DNA of 64,000 nt from Coenobita brevimanus. Lineage: Eukaryota; Arthropoda; Malacostraca; Decapoda; Coenobitidae. Below the pieces are notes generated by a model. That model worked only from the letters and a program-made list of their open reading frames with translations, did not search any database and was not told where the DNA came from. This document shows, piece after piece, positions 14,177 through 24,589 of this stretch (its first letter is position 1; every line of letters starts with the position of its first letter). A program made the translations under genes and the position numbers. Location of the stretch: assembly GCA_032717465.1 (NCBI GenBank), contig CM064632.1, forward strand, positions 29,519,852 to 29,583,851. The letters are read 5' to 3'.

Positions 14177-14740
14177 ATCCAGGTTATTAAAGTGAGGACA
14201 GGAGAGACAAGCCGGCTTTGATAATTAGATACAGCCTTCATTAACACCGTCGTTCTTAGAAATCCATCATAACTTGAAAATAAATTGTCTGTTGATAGCG
14301 TGAGTGAAATGGTGTCATTGGAGTGAAGTGGCTAGAATCGCTTGAGAAATGTTTGGCGTGTAGCCTATCTTATAAAAATCAAGGCCATAGATGGAAACCA
14401 AACAGTAGGTTACTGACAGTGAAATATTTTAGTGGTTGGAAATTTGTCTTGAGTAGTAATTTTATGCATACAAGAAAATATTTAGGCATATAAATAATGG
14501 AGATTTCATTAAATAAACTGCATTTCTCTTTATCGTTGTTATTGTTACCATTTTGTTTCACTGATTGTTTTAGTAATTTTAAATTTGTCCTGTTACTAAG
14601 TATGTCATTTTTTTTTTTTTTCAGGTAAGTTGCACTTTTCCTGCCGTAACATACTCTACCGTACTGCATAGGTTGTAAGTGTTTTTACTTGTCTGATTAT
14701 ATTAATAATAATTATAATGATAGACAGTAATAAAATACAG
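14177..14740. other. No gene recognised
   Basis: AT-rich sequence without family motifs. The phrase 'gatacagccttcattaac' near 14225 recurs near 45275 and 47110, hinting at old dispersed repeat. A short minus frame (14379-14669) has no recognisable domain. Confidence 0.4.
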
Positions 14741-14783
14741 TGATAATAATGATAATTATTATCATCATCATCATCATCATATT

Positions 14784-14814
<31 letters not shown>

Positions 14815-14826
14815 TTATTATTATTA
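14740..14826. repeat. (ATT)n/(ATC)n trinucleotide repeat
   Basis: An ATC block followed by about 18 ATT units. Confidence 0.9.
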
Positions 14827-14999
14827 GTTATATGATCCGAAAGAAAAATATATACACTAAGTTACTGTTACATAATCGAGACATCCATAACACCTCACCT
14901 TAGTTAGTGTAGATAGGCTTTTTCCGTTGTCAGAGACATGATGGTGATAATACTGTTGACTGCTGGTGTGATGATAGTGACATAATAATAGCGGTAATG

Positions 15000-15480
15000 G
15001 TGATACCTGCTGATGATTATTATTGATAGTGTTAAATTTTGATGGGGACTGTTAAATGTTGATGTTGACAGTGATGATAATGGTCACAGTGACAGAAATG
15101 GAGGTTGTGCTATCGACTGGTAGTGAACCGTGATGCTACTGCTGATGAAGATGATGATGATGGTGATGATAGTACTTGTGGTTTTCTTGTTGGTGATGGT
15201 GATGGTATTGGTGGTGGTGATGGTAATAGTGGTCTTGATGTCAGTAATGATAATGATGGAAGTGATGGCGGTGATGATAGTGAAGATGATGATGATGATG
15301 ATGATGATAATGATGATTGTGTCGGTGGTGGTGGTGGTGACAAATTGTGCTAGTGATGGTAGCGATATTGCTAGCTCAATGGGTAGTAATTACTGGTACG
15401 AGAGATGGTGGTTGTGACAGATAGTGCCAATGGTGATAGTGATGTCCATGGTGGCAGTGGTGGTTATTAAAGGCTTGGTG
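15000..15480. repeat. Imperfect (GAT)n trinucleotide region
   Basis: GAT/GGT triplets over several hundred bases, densest at 15140-15320. They generate Asp/Gly-rich plus frames and Ser/Pro-rich minus frames that are artefacts. Confidence 0.85.
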
Positions 15481-15548
15481 CAAATCCATCAGAGTGATGG
15501 TGCTGATGACGGTCATAGGGAAGTCCTAGCAGTAGTAGTAGTAGTAGT

Positions 15549-15800
15549 TGTTGTTGTTGTTACGTAGGCAGTCTGGCAGAACAGCCCCGAGTAAGAAGGC
15601 CGAGACCGGGCTTTCCCACAGAGCTCTCAAGGAGTGTATGTTGTGTTGTTGGCGCAGGTGATTGTGTTCGATGCAGTCTTCCATAATGTGCTTAATAGTA
15701 TGGGGTGCTGTATTACATACTGGACAGGCATCAGCGACGGAGTCATCCGGCCTCTTCTGATAACTTAAGAGGGCTGGATGATGCCCACATTTCAGCTAGC
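15549..15800 (-). pseudogene. 3' fragment of a Jockey/R1-type LINE ORF2
   Basis: The minus strand encodes, in one frame, an Arg-Pro-Asp-Asp stretch and then a CCHC zinc motif (CPVCNTAPHTIKHIMEDC) near 15680-15735, followed by a hydrophobic C-terminal segment with LLGAVLPDCL. A C-terminal CCHC motif after the RNase H region is typical of Jockey/R1-like LINE proteins. Upstream coding sequence is lost; an in-frame stop lies near the left of the fragment. The 3' side abuts (GTT)/(GTA) triplets at 15530-15560, which read as an (AAC)n tail on the minus strand. The fragment is too short for the ORF track. Confidence 0.7.
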
Positions 15801-15990
15801 TGATAGTGGTGGTGCGAAGTCCTAGTGGTGGTGATAGAGACTTTTTTTGCTGGTATTAGACTCAGTCCTAGTGGTGGTGGTGATAGTGATGACTGGTACA
15901 TGTGATATTTCGATGGTGATGTAGTGATGACGACGTCCGTGGTGATAGTGATGATAGTGACTCCTGGTGTTGTTAATGAAAAAAAAAAAT

Positions 15991-16192
15991 GCTATACTCT
16001 TCACACTTTTTAACTTGGATTTCATTTCACTTAGCTGAATGTAAACTAAGACAGTCCTACGGCTTGACATCCTAAACCATAGCACTTCTTCATTACTATC
16101 ATAATCTATCTCTGCAGGTAATCCATTGCTACAACTCAGCACTCAAAAATGAGAGATGACAGTTGTATGCCCAGTTAATGTAAAAAAGAGTA
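15991..16192. mobile_element. MITE-A copy
   Basis: It starts 'tatactcttcacacttttta', then 'acttggatttca', and ends 'tgcccagttaatgtaaaaaa', then 'gagta'. The internal 'ccatagcacttcttcattac' is the family landmark. Confidence 0.7.
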
Positions 16193-16349
16193 GGGCCTAT
16201 AGCAGTGGTGGTGACAGTCCTTGCACCAAACACTATCACCACCGCCACCATCCCAGTCACCAAGACATCACAGCGGCCGAGACATCTGACACGGATGGTG
16301 AAAGTGGTGATAAGGTGGTGTTAGTGATGATATTGGTGATGACTCTTGG

Positions 16350-16517
16350 TGCTATACTCATTTTACTCTGACTTGGCCTAAAATTACCGCCTCTCCAACT
16401 GTAGAAACAGTTTTACACTAGAAGGTTTGCTAGTCACGAAGAAGTGCTATGGAAAGGATGTAGAACCGAAGTATCATCTTTATCTGCCACTGAGCTACGC
16501 GAAATAACCTGCTGGAG
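16350..16517. mobile_element. MITE-A copy, left part, split by a hAT insertion
   Basis: It begins 'tatactcattttactctgac', then 'ttggcctaaaatt', and includes 'gtcacgaagaagtgctatgg'. It stops at 16517 where the hAT element begins. The matching right part resumes at about 19174 ('gctggaggatgaaagtc'), so the hAT landed inside this MITE. The insertion order is therefore MITE first, hAT second. Confidence 0.65.
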
Positions 16518-19173
16518 CAGTGGTTTTCAAACCATTCAGTATGACGGCACACTAAGAAAAAACAAAATATTTTTGCGGCACACCTGCCTTTTTTTCATGC
16601 AGCCTCCATACGAAATTAGACTATTTAATTTTTTCATTACTGATATGAACACGTACCTTATTAGTGAGACACATGAGCTTGCTTCGTTTTACATATCCGT
16701 GGTATATTGGGAGGAACACTGGAGAGGCACACCCTCATTTCTTCATCAACACTTAGCAGTCTTGACCTTTTCTTACTTTTTATGTTAGTGAGGGTAGGGA
16801 ACCCCAGTTCACACAAATAAGAGGTTGAAAACTGCAGAAGAACTTTCTGAGCTTTTTTGGCTAAATGTGGGAATTCGTCCTCAATATGAATCCAGAAAGT
16901 TTCAAGTGACATTTCCATGTGCTTGAGTTTAAGAGTTCGGTCATTACGGATGACTGTTAGCTCTTCTTCCTCACTAAGACTAAGTTTCTGTTCGTGTGGT
17001 GCATCAAGTATGAATGGTTTTCTCAGCCAGTCGTAATTTTCCACACATATATTTGGAAAATACTTTTCAATGTTCCTTTCTAGGTTTTCAAGATGCTCAC
17101 ATATCAGTGGAATAATGCCTTTGTTTTTTGTATCAGCAGTTTTTTTAAACATATCCAAGTTGCCTTCTTTCACTTTAACATGCCAGAGCCTCATTTTTTC
17201 TGCCAGAGCTTTCATTTTGTCTGAAGAAGATAACAGATTTTCACGTCTTCCTTGCATAGATGTATTGGCATTGTTCAGAATTTCAAAAATATCTGCTAAG
17301 TAGCATAACTTTCCACACCAAGTTTCGTCAGCTAATAATTCACAAAATTCAAGTTTTCCCTCAAGAGTAAAGAAGATAAGCATTTCTTCCTTTAGCTCAT
17401 GCACCCGAGACAGCACCTTGCCTCTTGATAACCATCTGACCTCAGTATGCAAGATAAGGGATACATGAGGAGACTCCATTTCTTCACAAAACAGGGAAAA
17501 CAAGCGTGACTTTACTGGTCTGCTTTTGATAAAGTTCACCATCTTTACAACGTCATCAAGAACTGATTTCAATTTGTTTCCCAGTGTTTTAAAAGCAACA
17601 AGTGCTTCACGGTGCAAAAAGCAGTGGGTAGTAATCAGGTCTGGGTTTTCTTTTTTCACTAATGATACAAAGCCTTTTACTAATCCTACTATTGAAGGAG
17701 CACCATCAGTACATATTCCTACACATGACTTCCATGTCAAATCAACACTCTGCAAGTAGTCACTCACTGCAGAAAATACATCCTGTCCTGTTGTTTGAAC
17801 TAATTCAATGCAGCATAAAAATTGTTCAATTATTTGGTTGCCAGCAATATACCTGATGAACACTAGTAACTGTGCTTTTCCCCCAACGTCTGCGGACTCA
17901 TCTACTTGTAAAGCATACATTCCTTTTTCTTTTACATCATAGACACTTTTTTCAATATCACATGACATCTGGATTCGCCTACTAATGGTATTATCAGAGA
18001 GAGGAATTTTCTTCACTTCCTTTTCAGCTTCAGCTCCAAACATTGTTCTTTCTATAGCACAGCATGACGGAAGAATGAGAGATTCAGCAATTGTATGGCC
18101 TTTCATATTTTTTGCAATTAATTCTGTCACTAAATAGCTTGCTTCTTGAGCCTTCTCTGCTACTTTAACTTTTTTCTCAAAACTTAACCATTGCTGTTTG
18201 TTTTCATTTAAAAGTATTTTAAAGTAGTCCAGAGGTTTATCAGAAAGGTGACTGTTTTGTTGTTAAATGTCTCTTCATTTTACTAGGGACCATGGCTTCA
18301 TTCGATAGTTCAGTACCGCAAACAACACATTTTGGCTTAGGACCAAGCTCATCGTCACACCATGTGAACCCAAGTGCCAGGTAACTGTCCTGGTATGAGC
18401 GACGAGGCTTACTTTTGCCAGCCCCTGCCAGTGTCGTTTTCGAGCATACACTCAGACCAGCAGAATTCGGCTCATCATCAGCCATCACCTCACTTTCACT
18501 AGCCTTCTCAACACATTTACGCTTCTTGATGACGAACTTATCCACTTTTTAAGCTGCTTTTGGAAACTGGCATTAAAACAGTATCTTTCACCAGTCCAGG
18601 CCAAGGCCACACTGATTACGGCTGTGGGGATCAGCTGGTCACAGAGTTGGCAATTCCACAAAAATACTTTTGGCATTCACACATTACCTTTTTGGCATAT
18701 TCAATTTTTCATCATAGATATGATGAAATGAAACTAAATTGACTAATATTTCTGGCAGATTTCAAAATTTGTTGCGTAATTTTTGGCAAGAAATGCCATA
18801 ATTTGCAGAATCTAGCAACTATAGCTGGAGGCAGGCGGGAGCGAGCTACGTCGACAGACCTGTACCGGACGTGTCTATCATATGCAGTGCAAGGATCACT
18901 CTCGTCGATCCAAGGATGCATTCTCGAACTTACTTAAATTATAGTATTTCGATGCAAGATGTCAAGTATTATATGTCAAAAATATTATCCTGGCTTAAGC
19001 AGTCATATATAGAGGTGCTTACATTATGATTAGTTCATTAGCCTATCTGACTATTTATATTAATTTTGTCCTACATAAGTAATTTTACAATTTATAGTAG
19101 TCTGATATTATTACATTACATTTTTCGCGGCACACTAAGGAGATGATGGCGGCACACACTTTGGGAATCACTG
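16518..19173 (-). mobile_element. hAT DNA transposon, complete ends, ZBED5/SCAND3-like
   Basis: The element is 2656 bp. The left terminus is CAGTGGTTTTCAAACC and the right, read inward, is CAGTGATTCCCAAAGT: imperfect hAT-type terminal inverted repeats. It is flanked by a perfect 8-bp direct repeat, TGCTGGAG, at 16510-16517 and 19174-19181, the hallmark target duplication of hAT transposition. It carries one minus-strand transposase gene broken by a frameshift. Subterminal 'ggcacactaag' occurs near both ends and may be a transposase-binding repeat. Confidence 0.93.
16661..18545 (-). pseudogene. hAT transposase with BED zinc finger (ZBED5/FAM200/SCAND3-like), frameshifted
   Basis: Two minus-strand frames make one gene. 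The first (18545 to 18240) starts MDKFVIKKRK and carries a BED finger: an aromatic W in FTWCDDE, the pair CVVC, and the histidine of MKRHL. It ends at a stop near 18240. The second (489 codons, about 18130 to 16661) has the RNase-H-like transposase core, with ALQVDESADV and the conserved GICTDGAPS (catalytic Asp region), then CFLHREAL and EVRWLSRGKVL, and a C-terminal hAT dimerisation segment with YLCELGFPTL. The frames differ by one register, and coding similarity continues upstream of 18130, so a single small indel near 18250 splits the gene within the finger's last zinc ligands. Total length would be about 620-630 residues, normal for the group. It would bind the element's ends, excise it and reinsert it; as it stands it is probably inactive. 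Vertebrate ZBED5, FAM200 and SCAND3 are domesticated relatives. Confidence 0.9.
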
Positions 19174-19230
19174 TGCTGGAGGATGAAAGTCTTCGTCCTC
19201 TTAAAGGAAGTACGGTGATAGTGATGGTGA
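19174..19230. mobile_element. MITE-A right remnant after hAT insertion
   Basis: 'tgctggaggatgaaagtctt' and 'cgtcctcttaaaggaagta' align loosely with the MITE-A right end (gctgcaaaaggacgaaaatc). The end is decayed and runs into GAT repeats. Confidence 0.45.
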
Positions 19231-19383
19231 TAAATGATGGTGATATTGTTGTCACAGTCAGTATTAATAAAGGGGGACAGACATACCACAGGCCCCACTC
19301 ACTGCACAGTCCCAGGTCCAGGCAATGGATCTGGGACCCTTAGCCCACCAGCTTACCAGTGGCTGTGGTAGTGGCCTCGGGGC

Positions 19384-19703
19384 ACGATGGAAGAGTTGAG
19401 AGGTAGGATGGGACTGGAGTGTATTGGTGTTATGATGAGGAGAGGTAGATTGAGATGGTTTGGACATGTGGGGAGAATGGGGGATGATAATTGGGTAAGG
19501 AAGGGGAGAAGTGTTAATATTGGGGGTAGGGTTGTGAGGGGTAGACCGAGAAAGACATGGGACGAGGTCATTAAGTGTGACCTCAAGGTTAAGGGACTGA
19601 ACAGGGAGGCTGCAATGGATCGTGCACCATGGAGAGCCGCCATTAGGTGACCAAGGCCGACGCATGCAAGCATGTTGGAGCCTTTAAAAACGAAACGAAA
19701 CGA
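19384..19703 (+). pseudogene. LINE ORF2 C-terminal fragment (family 2)
   Basis: A plus-strand frame of 87 codons holds RLRWFGHVGRM, GRPRKTWDEV and the ending DRAPWRAAIR, the conserved tail of a LINE reverse-transcriptase protein. It is not the same family as the RTE copies in this window, whose tails end differently. After the stop comes 'ccaaggccgacgcatgcaag' and an (AAACG)n tail near 19686-19702. A second fragment of this family lies on the minus strand at 33027. Confidence 0.75.
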
Positions 19704-19714
19704 TTGTTGCTGAC

Positions 19715-20000
19715 GAAGGTGATGTAGGTGATATTAAATTCTAGATGTAATGAATGACAGTGTAGTTTAGTTGGTGATGGTGACCGTGGTGATAGTGGTG
19801 ATGGTGATAGTGACACAATGATAGATGTTAATGACTGCTATTGCTAGTGACTCCCGGCGGTAATAATGGTGATATTGGTGGTTTTGTTGACCCTTGATGT
19901 TTATGTTGTGATAAATGATGGTGCTATGATAATGGTGATAGTAATAGTGCTAGTGGTTGATGGTGATAATGGTGGGGCTGATGGTGCTAGTGAAGGTGCT
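19715..20000. repeat. Imperfect (GAT)n/(GGT)n region
   Basis: Degenerate triplets, continuous in style with 19205-19260. No gene; the 117-codon frame across it ends in the adjacent CA repeat. Confidence 0.75.
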
Positions 20001-20136
20001 ATAGTCTGTCTCAGGAAAAACGAATGTAGAATATCGTCTATTTTACTCCAAAGTCACTGTCAAAGGCCGAAGGCATCTGATTTAACGACCTGTGGGAATA
20101 CAGGTTGGCCAGGGACAAGGTCTGAGGCCAAGAGGT

Positions 20137-20137
<1 letters not shown>

Positions 20138-20208
<71 letters not shown>
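20138..20208. repeat. (CA)n microsatellite
   Basis: About 35 CA units. Confidence 0.95.
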
Positions 20209-20213
<5 letters not shown>

Positions 20214-20576
20214 CAATGAATGGGTATAAGTGACCCGCTATGCTCACAGGTCGATATGAACTGTGGTTCCTGTTTTTGGATGCAACTTTTTTTTTTTTTT
20301 TTTTTTTTGTTACAAAGCGCTAAAAATAAACGAAGAATATTGGACCAGTTATTCGTTGTATATTTAGATTTATTAGCATATTATTCCTTTTATTTTATTT
20401 TATTTTTTTTTTTTTTTTGAGCTTGATTCGCCTGTCATCAAGACATTGTAAGTTGGCATCTCAGGTCACAGCACCTCCTGACTGACTCCTGGAAGATGAC
20501 AAGACAGAGTTGTCTGCAGTTTTCCCCTTGCTTCAATCTGAGCTGGATATCCATATTCGCATTTCATTAACGGACT

Positions 20577-20579
<3 letters not shown>

Positions 20580-20619
<40 letters not shown>

Positions 20620-20667
20620 AACCCCTGCTTCCCTCCTTTCTTCTCTCCCTCCTCCCTTCCCCATCTA

Positions 20668-20716
<49 letters not shown>

Positions 20717-20787
20717 AACCTCTGCTTCCGTCCTTTCTTGTCTCCCTCCTCCCTCCCCCATCTACCCTCTCTCTCTCTCTCTATAGT
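20580..20787. repeat. Duplicated (CT)n unit of about 95 bp
   Basis: Two near-copies in tandem, each a CT array followed by 'aaacc(c/t)ctgcttcc', a CT-rich stretch and 'ccccatcta'. Unit duplication of a microsatellite with its flank indicates replication slippage or unequal exchange over about 90 bp. Confidence 0.85.
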
Positions 20788-20807
20788 CAGATTAGAGGAC
20801 TGAATAG

Positions 20808-21405
20808 ACTGTAGTCGCGGAGCAGGACTCTGAGGTTGTCATTATCGTACCCTGGCAACCTACCATTCGAGAGTGCGTCCGATTTCGTATCATATTATAC
20901 ACGAATCATATATGCACGAATGTATTATACACGAATATTATTATACACGAACATATTATACACGAATCATATTATTATGCACGAATATATTATACACGAA
21001 TATTATTATACACGAACATATTATACACGAATCATATTATTGTGCACGAATATATTATACACGAATAATATGACACACAAATATAAGTATGCACGAATAT
21101 ATTATACACGAATAATATTACACACGAACATATTATACACGAATCTTATTATTATGCACGGATATATTATCCACGATTATTATTATTCACGAACATATTA
21201 TACACGAATATTATTATACACGAACATATTGTACACGAATCATATTATTGTTCACGAATTTATTATACACGAATAATATTCCACACGAACATATTATACA
21301 CGAATTACATCCGTCTGATATTATACGCGAAATCACGCACTTTTGAATCGTAGGTTGCCAGGGCACGATAATAACAACCTCAGAGTCGCGCGCCGCGGCT
21401 ATAGT
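20808..21405. mobile_element. Small foldback element with internal minisatellite
   Basis: The left end 'actgtagtcgcgg', then 'gactctgaggttgtcattat' and 'cgtaccctggcaacctacc', is mirrored at the right end. Read inward from the minus strand, that end is 'actatagccgcgg', then 'gactctgaggttgttattat' and 'cgtgccctggcaacctacg'. The inverted repeats run about 70-85 bp. The interior (about 20885-21310) is a tandem array of 'tatacacgaa' words in units of about 17 and 50 bp. There is no coding capacity; the 146-codon frame of Tyr/Thr/Arg repeats is an artefact. No target duplication is evident. Confidence 0.75.
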
Positions 21406-22017
21406 AACCAAGGAGACTCATTTTTAGAGCAGGAATAAAGCTGACTAAATTTCATGGAACCACAACATAATATTCAAGCTGTCAGTGGCCCACTTCCGTC
21501 AGATAAACACAAATTTACAGTAGAATTAGTGTTGTTTTTGTTAGCATTATAATGTTTAGTTTGCTTCATGTTTACGTCTGTCCGATAGCACGATAACTCT
21601 CTCTCTCTCTCTCTCTCTCTTATCTTTTGTCTGCCTGTCTCGAACCTTTGTGGGAACGACCTTGCTTCTCTTTACGTCTCAGGCTAACTCCTTCTTTCCT
21701 TCCCTTTTTTCCTTAATTCCTTCCTTTCTTCGACGTCTCTTTCTTTCCCTATTTCCCCTTCCTCACTTTTTCCCATCCAGTTCCCTTTTCCTCCTCCTAA
21801 TTCTTTTCACCATTTCCACTCCTTTTCCTTCCTTCTTCCTTTTCACATCCTTCCCTCTTCTCCCTCCCTGTTCTTTTCAGCATTTCCTCCCTTCCTGCCA
21901 TTATCTCCTTCGCCCCTTCCTATTCTCCCCTCCTTGCCAGTCCTCGTACCCTCTCCCCCCCTACGACTCCCCCCTTCCTCTCCTCCCCCTACCCTTCCCC
22001 ATCCTCTCTGCACAAGG

Positions 22018-24230
22018 GCCAATTTAAATCCCAACTCCAGTACGAGCTGACGTTCAAACTCAAGTGCCAACTCATGTCCCAACACAGTTGCCAAACGCAA
22101 GTACCAACTTAAGTCTTAACACAAGTACCAACTCAAGTCATAACTCAAGCGTTAACTTAGTCCCAACTCAAGCGGAAACTTAAGTATCAGCTCAAGCGTC
22201 GCAACCCAAGCGCCAACCTAAGTCCCAACTCAAGTGCCAACGTAAATTACAACTCAAGTGTCAACTTAAGTCCCAACTAATGAATCAACTTAAGTGCCAA
22301 CTCAAGTGACAACGTGCCAACTCAGGTACGAACATTAATTCCAACTCAAGTGAAACCTTAAGTGCCAGCTCAAGTGCCAACTTGGGTCAAAACTCAAGCG
22401 CCAACGTAGGTCCCAACTCAAGTGCCAACCCATGTCTCAACTCAAGCGCCAACCTTAGTCCCAACTCAAGCACCAGCTTAATGACAACTCACGGGTCAGC
22501 ATAGGTCCCAACTCAAGTGCCAACGTTAGCTCCAACTCAAGTGCGAACGTAAGTGCCAACGAAAGCTCCAACTAGTGCCAACGTAAATGCCAACTCAAGA
22601 GCTAACTTAAGTGCCAACTAAAGCGCCAACTTATGTTGCAACTCAAGCGCAAACATATCTCCCAACTCAAGTGACAACACAAGTGCCAACTCAAGTGACA
22701 ACACAAGTGCCAGCTCAAGTGACAACATAAGTGCCAACTCAAGTGACAAAATAAGTGCCAACTCAAGTGACAAAATAAGTGCCAACTCAAACGTCAACTC
22801 AGGTCCAAACTCATGCGCCAGCTCGGGTCTTAGCTTAAGTTACAACTTAAGTCCCAACTCAAGCTCCATCATGTTTCATCTCAAGCGGAAACTCAAGTCC
22901 CAATTCAAGCACCATCTTTAGTCCCAACGAAAGGGCGAGCTTACGTCCCAACTCAAGCATCAACTGAAGTTCCAATTCAAGCACCAGCTTAAGTCCCAAC
23001 TCAAGCGCTGCCTTAAGTCCAAACTTAACTTCCAACTTAAGTGCCAAATAAAGTATTATCGTAAATGATAAGTGCAAATGTGAGTGCCAGTTCAAGTGCC
23101 AACTTAAGTGCCAACTCAAATGCAAACTTAAGAGAAAACTCAAATGCCAACTTAAATGCCAACTTAAGTGCAAACTCACGTGGTGACGTAAGTGCCAATT
23201 CAAATGTTAAGCTCCGACCAAAGTGCCAAATTAAGTCCCAAAATAAATGCCAACTTAAATCCTACGACAAGTGCCAATTTAAGTCCTAAAACAAGTGCCA
23301 ACTTAAATCCAACACAAGCGCCAATTTAAATCCCAACTCAAGTACCAAATATAGCTCAAACTCAAGTGTCAACTCAAGTCCCAACACAGGTACTACTTGG
23401 GCCCAAACACAAGTACCAACTGAAGTCCTAACACAAGTACGAGCTCAAGTCCTAACTCAAGCGCTAACTTAAGTCCCAACTCAAGTGCCAACTAAGTTCC
23501 CAACTCATGCGTCAACTTGTCCCAATCCAAGCACCAACTTAAGTTCCAACTCAAGCACCAACTGAAGTCCCAACTCAAGCACCAACTGAAGTCCCAACTC
23601 AAACACCAACTGAAGTCCCAACTCAAGTGCCAACGTAAGTCACAACTCAAGTGCCAACGTAAGTTACAACTCAGGCACCAACTTAAGTCCCAGTTCATAA
23701 GTCAACTCAAGTCCCAACTAAAGCGCCAACTTACGCTGCATCTCGAGCACCAACATTAATCCCAACTCAATTGAAACCTTAAGTGCCAACTTAGGTCAAA
23801 ACTCAAGCGCCAATGTAGATCCCAGCTCAAGCGCGAACTTAAGTTCCAACTCAAGCGCCAACCTAAGTCCCAACTCAAGCTCTAAAATACGTCTCAACTC
23901 AAGCGCCAACGTAAGTCCCAACTCAAGCGCCAACTTAAGTCCCAACTCAAGCGCCAACTTAAGTCCCAACTCAAGCGCCAACTTAAGTCCCTACTTAAGC
24001 GCCAACTTAAGTCCCTACTCAAGCGCCAACTTAAGTCCCAACTCAAGCGCCAACTTAAGTCCCAACTCAAGCGTCAACTTAAGTCCCAACTCAAGCGCCA
24101 ACTTAAGTCCCAACTCAAGCGCCAACTTAAATCCCAACTCAAGCGCCAACTTAAGTCCCAACCCAAGCGCCAACTAAAGTCCCAAGTCAAGTGGCACTCA
24201 GATTGCACCTATGTGGAAGTTTTCTACTTA
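22018..24230. repeat. Left-arm tandem array (12/24-bp unit)
   Basis: Units alternate CAACTCAAGCGC and CAACTTAAGTCC. They are most regular at 23780-24180 and more diverged toward the outer edge, which suggests recent homogenisation near the palindrome centre. Because 24 is a multiple of 3, all frames can stay open. Confidence 0.9.
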
Positions 24231-24589
24231 AGTGCCACTTAAGTTCAAGTTCCACTTAAGTGCCACTGAAGTTCCACTCAAGTTCCACTCAAGTTCCTCT
24301 TAAGTGGTTCTTAAGTGGAACTTAAGTGGCACTTAAGTTGCACTTAAGTAGAACTTAAGTTGCACTTAAGTAGAACTTAAGTTGCACTTAAGTTCCACTT
24401 AAGTTCCACTTAAGTGCCACTTAAGTTCCACTTAAGTGCCACTTAAGTTCCACTTAAGTGCCACTTAATTACCACTTAAGTGCCACTTAAGTGCCACTTA
24501 AGTTCCACTTAAGTTCCACTTAAGTACCACTTAAGTACCACTTAAGTGGAACTTGAACTTAGTGGAACTAAAGTAGAACTCTTCCGGAT
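24231..24589. repeat. Palindrome centre, CACTTAAGT array
   Basis: Repeats of about 11 bp (CCACTTAAGTG/TTCCACTTAAGT), each containing the self-complementary CTTAAG. The edges ('gtggcactcagattgcacct' at about 24190 and its near complement at about 24585-24606) are still mirror images, so no unique spacer of any size separates the arms. Confidence 0.85.

Noticed and set aside
22018..24180. A CRISPR-like array, because of regular short repeats
   Set aside because: The repeats are contiguous without unique spacers, and the genome is eukaryotic. It is a minisatellite in an inverted repeat.
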